Below, piece after piece: positions 40,201 through 45,668 of a DNA stretch of 45,668 nt. The notes under the pieces were generated by a model. The model did no database searches. It was not told the DNA's origin and saw only the letters and a list, made by a program, of their open reading frames with translations. Origin of the DNA: Thraustochytrium sp. TN22 (Eukaryota > Sar > Bigyra > Thraustochytrida > Thraustochytriidae); NCBI GenBank assembly GCA_013306675.1, contig JABLUY010000270.1, positions 1 through 45,668 on the forward strand, in the 5' to 3' direction. Each line of letters opens with the position of its first letter. Positions within the stretch are counted from its first letter, which is position 1. Both the position numbers and the translations under genes were made by a program.

Positions 40201-41140
40201 GGTGTGCTCTTTGCACCGCAGGAGGGAGTCGGCCACGTTGAATGGCTTCGACACGAGCTAGACGCAGCGCGTTCGTGCGATCCTCGAACCACTTTGACCT
40301 CCAATGCGTTGCGCCGATGCGAAGCCGCGCCGGCCCGCCATTGCTGTTCCTCCGTTCGACGATCTCTCGGAGCAGCTCCTGCAGGACAAAGAGGTCGTGC
40401 AGCGCATGTTTTAGCTGCTTGAGCGACTCGTCCTTGCTCGGGTTCTCGTAGCACCGCTTCGCCTCCTTCGACCTGCAGACCAACTTCAGCTTCAGCGCCG
40501 CCGGATCGCGCGCGTCCGAGCCGTCCACCAGACCGAGCTTGTCCCAGTGGCTCGAGTCTGAGCTTCCCTTCTGGTCGGTCTTGAAGAATCTGTGTCGATC
40601 AGAACTCCGAACTGGGAGGTTGCGGCTGGTCTGGACAGCCGTTGAATTGAGTAGCGCCTGCTCGCACCGCGTCACGTCTCTGAGAAGAACATCCTTCGGC
40701 CGTTTGCGCTTGAGCGCCGTGAGAGTCATTCCCATCTCCTCAGGCATGGACTCCGCGTGGTCTTTCTCCATGCAAAGCACTGAGGCGCGCCTGCCGTCCC
40801 TGCTCGGCGAGCCGCCCTTGAAAGAGACTTCCTTCAGCTGCCAGATGAACGAGTAGAACCCGCCAGTCCATCCAGACCCACCATCGCGCTTGTTGAAATA
40901 GACGCCTTTGGAGACCGTCATGGTCGAGTCCACCTGGAGCGCGCGCAGCATCTCCACTGCGTCGCAGGGATTCTCGAAGACGAAGATCTCGCCGGACTTC
41001 CGGTCCGAAGCTGTGCAGACGCACAGCTCACGGAACTCGTCCAGCTTCGATGGGTGTAGGTTCGACGCGGGCGGCACGGGCGGCGTGGTGGATTGCGTGG
41101 ATCCGGCCGCAGACACAGCGAACTCATCCGAGCCATCCAT
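37256..41140 (-). CDS. MULE-type (Mutator-like) transposase, intact ORF
   Basis: This 1294-residue ORF runs from ATG at 41140 to the stop at 37256. The central region (about 530-900) is a MULE DDE transposase. It has I-F-D-A-T-H with D662 as first catalytic Asp, V-V-L-N-S-E-T-T-E-T-Y, then F-S-D-M-A-E with D727. A C-x2-H pair follows in W-C-T-W-H-C (C748, H751). Later comes M-L-L-E-S-W-H-H-K-L-K, whose Glu is the likely third catalytic residue. The N-terminal 500 residues contain an uncharacterised region and an 8-residue repeat (A-V-D-A-A-Q-S-A). I do not see a SWIM finger. The C-terminal 300 residues are acidic and Arg-rich. No stop or frameshift interrupts it, so it may be active or domesticated (a FAR1-like fate). 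Terminal inverted repeats were not found by eye. Confidence 0.9.
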   Translation of the reverse strand: MDGSDEFAVSAAGSTQSTTPPVPPASNLHPSKLDEFRELCVCTASDRKSGEIFVFENPCDAVEMLRALQVDSTMTVSKGVYFNKRDGGSGWTGGFYSFIWQLKEVSFKGGSPSRDGRRASVLCMEKDHAESMPEEMGMTLTALKRKRPKDVLLRDVTRCEQALLNSTAVQTSRNLPVRSSDRHRFFKTDQKGSSDSSHWDKLGLVDGSDARDPAALKLKLVCRSKEAKRCYENPSKDESLKQLKHALHDLFVLQELLREIVERRNSNGGPARLRIGATHWRSKWFEDRTNALRLARVEAIQRGRLPPAVQRAHPRENPDELLEKMHACFYHLGMHAKWLRKVAPRGAASSAGLDAAQSAAVDAAQSAAVDAAQSAAVDAAQSAAVDAAQSTAEGAALSTAVGAPAMDIQQQASKDTAVVNLDEELVRGAFAACGKLVEMAQTIPELASFTPPPRENLNKLKGRAPRTNHDDGCDVMVEIKFFNNHHGLAVILHGHSRATSDMLHTCGITERPLDCRLSSHMRHQIEELFHAGFTKQQIYEKLTQPRSVQLARQGLRHVRPASRDDLLSMADIESIEASKCWQGVAWRNKAVDEDDVMNRVKSNPNFYRVYKPYGVSKDDSRCVGMHHFGEDAVAPNDLYFIAMADAEMLRMLRSHGSHLIFDATHNVSSKDQVKLFTVMVADSYNRGREVLFVVLNSETTETYKLVWQVLRSLHGGASWKPNFLFSDMAEPPISAAWEVFGSIPRFWCTWHCVKAMHKNIKLKARGRIGPNDRGAQSDGPGEESGSNNSSRPRRATRRQSDRDRLIFDVYNALHMMMFADSEERLKTLRFYILELLRSDHQTELLAYLETYWLADLEPWCLVYRSAAVNSADEVIRTTMLLESWHHKLKVYLFKNKSNKRVGYLLFKLEARRRTMVDLMYLEVNGRTALPRAMVKFTPEETWAMLEDAAEDAFADIGSDGEVQHDVGAATAASAESDAESDGPLGLVGESEDDDEYANAQRHASLVDSLRDIERRLEDIVQGTELAAVQSLAGLDAVKQSALAIIAKVQLIAGGQHSLAPGPVSMTPDGLVRMPEDLRSHRRADQVQPRYDARRPRQRLRTSGRHQVIAAERQAEEEAAAHEGRLARRGDPDDEELDVDSTGIQNSPSGGNAAHALPLMPTRNKRRRREAFAARNEARRLNGECFNPGTLCLGYQQSISGFLDAVDRIAAGDLDERVVDSQDTEPSATQDAALTRGEGLDGFIESSALRDVVEVLDHARENERRREQDQRDRETRLLGLMPHLQQPHLRFPHRH
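39948..40091 (-). repeat. 24-bp tandem repeat inside the MULE ORF
   Basis: GACTGCGCGGCGTCCACGGC starts at 39972, 39996, 40020, 40044 and 40068 (exact 24-bp period), with a degenerate copy before. It encodes an 8-residue Ala/Val/Asp/Gln/Ser unit in the N-terminal linker of the transposase. Confidence 0.92.
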
Positions 41141-43596
41141 CGGCTACTGACGAGCTTGTGCTCGCGCGGCGGGGCGAGGCGAGAGCGACACTTGCGCAGC
41201 GCGCGGGCCCGCCCCGGGGCGCGCCGCCGCGCGCTCGCCGCCCGCCGCTCGCCGCCCGCGCAGCCCAGCCTGTCACGCCGTGGATGTATAACCGCCGCAC
41301 GATGGATCGATCCACCTCGCGACCTCGCGCGCGCCTCGAGAGGCTGCGCCGCGCGAGCGACTGGAGTCCGTGTGCTGGCGCCGCGCGCCCGCGTGGCGGC
41401 GCCCGCCGCCGCCGCCACCGCACGCTCCTACCCGCGCGCAACCGCGGCCGCACGTTGAAGGTCTGTGGATGCAAGGCCACCTACACCCATGCAGGCATGG
41501 CTCTTGACGTGGCGCGCGCCCCGGCGACGCGGCGCTGCTAGGGCCGGGGGAGGGGGCTCGAGAGCCCACTAGACCCCCCGCGGTGGCTGCCGCACGCTCC
41601 ACGCCGCGCCAGAGCTCACGGCGCTTCGCAGCCGCCGAGCCAGGGCAGCCGCCGCCGCGATGGCCGCCAGGGGAAAAACCTGCGCGCAGCACTGAGCGGG
41701 CGGGTGCCCCCGCAGGAGCCCATTTCTGCTTGAGCGCCCCTAGAAGGCATGGCGCTCTGCGGGGATGCCCGATTCCGGTGATTTTCGGCCCTCGGCGGGA
41801 ACGTGGGGCCTGGCGCTAATCGGGCGGAAGCCACGGCCAGGGCACGGCCAGCCTGCGCTGACAGCGGCCCGCCTGATGCTGATCGCCCTGCAGTGCAGGG
41901 TCGCAGGCTCCCCCTGCAGGCCGGCTGGCGGCTTGACGAGCCGACGCGTGGCCGCGTCTCGCGCCTAGGGGGGTGAGGAAGCGTACGGCTTCCCGAGCTA
42001 CGCGCGTTGGGTTGCGGGTGGCGGTGGCGCCGCTCCCACTGTCGCCGCAGGCCCAGCGTTGCCCCGCCGCCGGCCGGCTGGCTCGCTGGCCGCCCGGCCG
42101 TCGCCCGGCCGTCGCCCGGCCGGCCCGGCGGCTGCCACGACTGACGGCCGTGCCGCGGCGCCTCGCGCCTCGTCGCTCGCCTTCAGGCTGGGCCTGCGCT
42201 GATGTGAGAGCGCAGAGCCGCCGGTACCACCGCGAGAGCTAGATGGCTCAGTTCGCGCTGTGCGAGCAACGCCGCCGCGAGAAAGCTGCTTGCTTGGGCG
42301 CGGCCCTGCCGTCTACCGGCCGAGTGGTGTGATTGCAGGCAGCCGCTGAGACGCTTTGTGTGGCACAAGCAGCCCACCACCGATTCACAGGCCGAAGAAC
42401 GGCCCGGCGCACAGCATCGTGGCCTGCGACGCTGGCCGACGCCGGAGGCGCCGGGAGCGGGAATAAGTCGTCCTCCGCGCGGAGCGGGCGCCTCGACAGC
42501 GTCCGGCCGACGACGGCCGGGCGGTGGCGGTGGCGGGCAGGAGACGCGCCGGTCACGTACAGGCCTGCACACGTGAACGGCTTCCCGCGCCCTCGCCGCG
42601 CGCGGTTGGTGAGGCTCGGCCGCCGCGTAGAGGGCAGCGACTGCCATCCTTGTGCTCAAACCGCCCGCAGCCTCCCTACCTGCCGCCCCCGACCGAGCAG
42701 GTAGCTACTGGAACAGCTCGAAGGGGCTGAGGGGATGAAGCGGCTAGCTTTCCTCATGCTCCGTGGGCCACAGCTGTGAGAGCGCTACGGGCTGCGGGCC
42801 TTAGGTGCACCCCGCACTCGCACTCTCCCAACCTTGCAGAAAGCAAGCTTCCTCCGCAAGTGGATTGTATGGGCGTCGCGCGCTGTCCGGCTGCGCCACC
42901 TGCGACGATTCCTGAGGAGCACCGCCACGCACGCATGTGCGGCATGGCAGCGCAAGCTGCAGAGGCCGCACCCAAGAGGTCGACCGCCCCGAGAGAGCGC
43001 CAACCGCTCGGCTGGCCGCAACACGTTTCCCCCATCCGCCCACCCCTCTGTGTGGGGGCGGGCGCCTTGCCAAGTGCAGGTTTCCCTCGTCAACAAGGCT
43101 GGGGCGCCTGGCTCTAGACAAGCGGTCCGGTGTGGCTGGCACATGGCGAGGCGAACGCAGGCAGAAGCCGTATGTGAGCCTAGCGCTCAAATTGTCCCGC
43201 AGATAGCTTTGCGGGAGGATGGGATTGGCTTGCGCGAGATGCTGTGGAGACTGCTGTGGGCCGCGGGGGCTGGAGGCAGCGCCGCGCGAGCTGCAGCAGA
43301 CAGCTTGGCTTGCTCGGCCAGCAGAGTCGCCTCGCGCCGTCCGCTGCCGCGCTCGCCGTGGCCGCGCCGCGCTCCACGCGTCTGCGCGCCGCAGCCCGCG
43401 CCGTGCCGCGTCGCGCCCGCGTACACGCCCTGCGCGCCGCCGCTCCGCGCCCGCCGCTGCGCGGCCACTCGCACCTGAGCATCTGAGCATCACCGGCCGA
43501 CCGCGGCTGCTGAGCGAGAGGGAGACGCGGCCTGGCGGCCGCCGCCGCCCGCCTTGCCTGCCCTGCCCTGTTGCGCTCGCCCCGGCCGACTTTCCC
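41141..43596. other. 2.4-kb GC-rich gene-poor region
   Basis: This is upstream of both the MULE gene (-) and the second zinc-knuckle gene (+), so it probably holds both promoters. A TATA-like TGTATAAC lies at about 41284-41291 (minus-strand reading TTATACA), roughly 145 bp upstream of the MULE ATG. GGCCGGC/CGTCGCCCGGC repeats occur at 42060-42130. ORFs in it are low-complexity. I see no gene, tRNA or rRNA. Confidence 0.5.
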
Positions 43597-45267
43597 ATGC
43601 GCCGCGAAATGGCCACGGGCCTCGGCGCCGACGACGCCACCTCGTCAGCCTCGGGCGGCGACGACCGCCTGCGCGAGGAGGAGCACGGCTCGCACGCCGC
43701 CAAGAAGCGGTCCCGGGCGCCGCCGCAGTCCTCCTCCTCCTCTGGGGAAGAGGAGGAAAAGCAGCACAAGCGCCAGCATAAGCAGCACTCGCACTTGCGC
43801 TCGCACTCGCATGACAAGCACGGCCATCGCCACCACCAGCGCAAGGCCGTCGCCGGCGATACCAAGTCCAGCAGTGACGATGTCGACGAGGACAGCAACG
43901 ACGCCAACAACGACGACCACGCTGATGTTGACGATCTGCACCACCACCAGCAACAGCAGCAACAGCAGCAGAAGAAGCGCGGCCGCCGCGCCGCCTCGCG
44001 CTGTCGCTGCGGCTCCGAGTCCCATGCGCGCACCAGCCACAGCACATGTCCGCTCAACCCGCGCAACGCCATTCCGGCGAATTCCATGCTCCAGTACCAG
44101 CTCGCCCAGGTTCTGCAGCAGAACGGCCAGTATCCGAACGCGATGCCGCAGCTCATGTCCATGCAGGGCGCTGCGCAGGGCCAAGGTCTCGTCTACGCGC
44201 AAATGGCTGGGCCCACGCTCTATGCCAATGCTACCGACGGGTCCGCTTCTGGGCCGCCCCAGTACGTCTACACGGGCCAGCAGCAGTCGTCACAAGATGG
44301 CGGTCAGGGGCTTCAATTCTTCGCCCAGCAGCCCTTGTCGATGCAGCAGCTCATGCAGCAGCCCCAGACGCAACAGCCGCAGCTCATGCAGCAGCAGCAG
44401 CAGCAGCAGCAACAGCCCATGATGATGCTCACGCAGGACCAGCTCATGCAGCAGCTCATGCAGCAGGTAAACTCCCAATCCCAGCAGCAGCAGCAGCAGC
44501 AGCAGCAGCCGCAACAGCAGCAGCAACAGCAGCAGCAACAGCAGCAGCAACAGCAGCAGCAACAGCAGCCTCTACAATTCCTGCAGCAGTGGCAGGCGCA
44601 GAACGGGACGCCCGTTCAGCTCCTCTCCGGCAGCACGAGCTCATCAAGCTCGAACGCCACCCCAACCAACACTAGCAGCGCATCGTCGACATCCAACAAC
44701 TGCTCAAGCATTGGCGGCAACGGCACCAACAACGGCAACCCTCAGCTTTCGACGCCCTGGTCCAGCTTCGCCAACGCTAATGCTTACTCTCAGCCGCAGA
44801 ACATGATGTTCGCGGGCCAGCAGCAGTCCCAGCAGACTGACCAGCAGCAGCAGCCCCAGCAGCAGCCTTCCACCAATCCCCAGGACTGGCAGCAACTACT
44901 TTTCCTGCAACACCAGCAACAACAACTCCAGCAGCTACAGCAACAGCAGGCTGGCAACAACAAGGACAACGTGAAGCGCAACAGTGGAGGCGCTTCCCGA
45001 ACCAGCACCAGTGGCCCCACTCCGTCCAATGGAGGCCAGATGAGCGCGTCCGAGACCGGGTCGGCCTCCTCTTCGTCCAATGGCTCGACCAGTTCTCGCG
45101 TTGGCGGCGGGGCCACCTCGTACGGGCCGCCCGGAGGCATTCTCAACGGGATCACTTCGCCCAACTGGACGGCGTCTTCGTCACCTTGGGCCGTGCCCGT
45201 TGCGGCGCCCAGCGCTGGTATGCCCAAGACCTTCGGGTCTGGCAGTCTGAGCCGAAGCCCAAGCTAG
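43597..45267 (+). CDS. CPLN-type zinc-knuckle, glutamine-rich protein 2
   Basis: This protein is 556 residues long from ATG 43597 (M-R-R-E-M-A-T-G). An earlier in-frame ATG at 43219 adds 126 Arg/Ala/Cys-rich residues that look non-coding. The N-terminal third is charged: Ser/Glu, a His/Lys-rich stretch with H-S-H and H-K-Q-H repeats, an Asp/Asn-rich acidic run and a Gln run. Then K-K-R-G-R-R (a possible nuclear signal) leads into C136-x-C138-G-S-x2-H143-x7-C151-P-L-N. The spacing is identical to the knuckle in the gene at 14913. The rest is glutamine-rich with Met/Leu/Pro, including a long CAG/CAA tract at about 44480-44572, then Ser/Gly/Asn/Thr-rich sequence. This resembles a prion-like or activator-type low-complexity domain. 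It lacks the C-terminal helical domain of the first knuckle protein, so only the finger is shared. Nuclear or RNP role inferred; function unknown. Confidence 0.75.
   Translation: MRREMATGLGADDATSSASGGDDRLREEEHGSHAAKKRSRAPPQSSSSSGEEEEKQHKRQHKQHSHLRSHSHDKHGHRHHQRKAVAGDTKSSSDDVDEDSNDANNDDHADVDDLHHHQQQQQQQQKKRGRRAASRCRCGSESHARTSHSTCPLNPRNAIPANSMLQYQLAQVLQQNGQYPNAMPQLMSMQGAAQGQGLVYAQMAGPTLYANATDGSASGPPQYVYTGQQQSSQDGGQGLQFFAQQPLSMQQLMQQPQTQQPQLMQQQQQQQQQPMMMLTQDQLMQQLMQQVNSQSQQQQQQQQQPQQQQQQQQQQQQQQQQQQQPLQFLQQWQAQNGTPVQLLSGSTSSSSSNATPTNTSSASSTSNNCSSIGGNGTNNGNPQLSTPWSSFANANAYSQPQNMMFAGQQQSQQTDQQQQPQQQPSTNPQDWQQLLFLQHQQQQLQQLQQQQAGNNKDNVKRNSGGASRTSTSGPTPSNGGQMSASETGSASSSSNGSTSSRVGGGATSYGPPGGILNGITSPNWTASSSPWAVPVAAPSAGMPKTFGSGSLSRSPS
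44480..44572 (+). repeat. CAG/CAA tract encoding polyglutamine
   Basis: Mixed CAG and CAA codons with a single CCG interruption in the glutamine-rich domain of the zinc-knuckle protein. Further short CAG/CAA runs flank it. Confidence 0.92.
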
Positions 45268-45397
45268 GGATCCTGACCATTCTGACTGCAAGACTGACAA
45301 GACTGTTTGATACCATGGTTTCAATACCTGCATTTTCTTTTTCCGTTTCTCTTTTAGTCGACACGACCGACCGAGTAGGCGAGACTCTTCTTTAATT

Positions 45398-45548
45398 TTA
45401 ATAGCCGAGCTCCTTCATGCGCAGTGCCTCGCGCACCAGGCGGCGGATCTCCGTGCGCTCCGCGCGCCGCTTCGCCTCCTTGTTGTTGATGTACTTTTGC
45501 ATCGACGGTGTTACATGCTGGGTTATGGTCGGCAACTGTGTCAGTTTC
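45398..45548 (-). CDS. Possible C-terminal exon of a minus-strand gene
   Basis: On the minus strand, a frame ending at TAA (45398-45400) reads a compact charged peptide ending K-E-A-K-R-R-A-E-R-T-E-I-R-R-L-V, then R-E-A-L-R-M-K-E-L-G-Y. It has an ATG at 45502 that would give 34 residues. The frame is open upstream to a TAG at 45557-45559. A CACACAG just inside it (45549 to 45555) could be a 3' splice site, in which case the exon starts at 45548 and the gene continues beyond the window. The peptide looks like the basic helical end of a ribosomal or assembly-type protein, but I cannot name it. Weak call: it rests on protein-like composition in an otherwise repetitive flank. Confidence 0.3.
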
Positions 45549-45569
45549 CTGTGTGTCTATATCTCGTCT

Positions 45570-45668
45570 CGTCTCTCTCTCTCTCTCTCTCTCTCTCTTC
45601 TACTCCTCTCTCGCTCGCTCTCGCTCTCGCTCTCGCTCTCGCTCTCGCTCTCGCTCTCGCTCTCGCCT
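45570..45668. repeat. (CT)n followed by (GCTCTC)n microsatellites
   Basis: A CT run of about 28 bp at 45570-45597, then hexamer CTCTCG/GCTCTC repeats from about 45615 to the window end. Confidence 0.95.

Noticed and set aside
42801-44162. 453-codon minus-strand ORF rich in Cys and Trp runs
   Set aside because: Antisense of CAG/CAC-rich codons of the second knuckle gene.

Overview
This is a eukaryotic nuclear window. It is GC-rich, with CAG/CAA, CCG and other simple repeats both in and between genes. All recognisable genes read as single uninterrupted ORFs, up to about 1500 codons, so it is intron-poor. The gene content is mitochondrial Hsp70, HSC20/Jac1, a UBA1-type E1, FANCI, PHPT1, a MIF-family tautomerase, a glutamate-carboxypeptidase-II-like peptidase and MULE/piggyBac-type elements. 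Together with the composition this best fits a protist such as a thraustochytrid/labyrinthulomycete stramenopile. The taxonomic call is inference; no rRNA or marker gene is present.

Layout. 0-9.3 kb is a housekeeping block: a cytochrome b5-domain protein (+), an unrecognised basic protein (-), a MIF-like tautomerase (+), the Fe-S cochaperone HSC20 (+), its expected chaperone partner mtHsp70 (-, convergent), and a PHPT1-type phosphohistidine phosphatase (-). 9.3-20.8 kb is sparse and holds a lineage-specific regulator-like set. Two paralogous Myb/SANT-like proteins with an identical seven-ligand His/Cys module (12.5 and 19.1 kb) flank a protein with a CxCG..H..CPLN zinc knuckle (14.9 kb). That knuckle gene is followed by an in-frame 57-bp tandem repeat after its stop codon and by a second, 126-128-bp tandem repeat. 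21.1-32.8 kb is again housekeeping: FANCI (-), UBA1 (-), then a divergent M28 peptidase (+) that ends in polyglutamine.

32.8-41.1 kb is a less GC-rich mobile-element island. It holds a frameshifted gene combining a YqaJ-like nuclease region with a piggyBac-type C-terminus (+). Convergent to it is an intact 1294-codon MULE-type transposase ORF (-). Between them lie three identical 45-bp repeats. I found no terminal inverted repeats by eye. 43.6-45.3 kb carries a second CPLN-knuckle, glutamine-rich protein, and the window ends with a possible C-terminal exon of a minus-strand gene.

How the genes may work together. HSC20 and mtHsp70 act in one step of mitochondrial Fe-S cluster transfer and are direct neighbours here. 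FANCI is a ubiquitylation substrate and lies next to an E1 gene, which may be chance. The most novel candidate is the Myb/SANT plus H-x3-C-x5-C-x2-C-x14-C-x4-C-x2-C family, interleaved with the CPLN-knuckle family.
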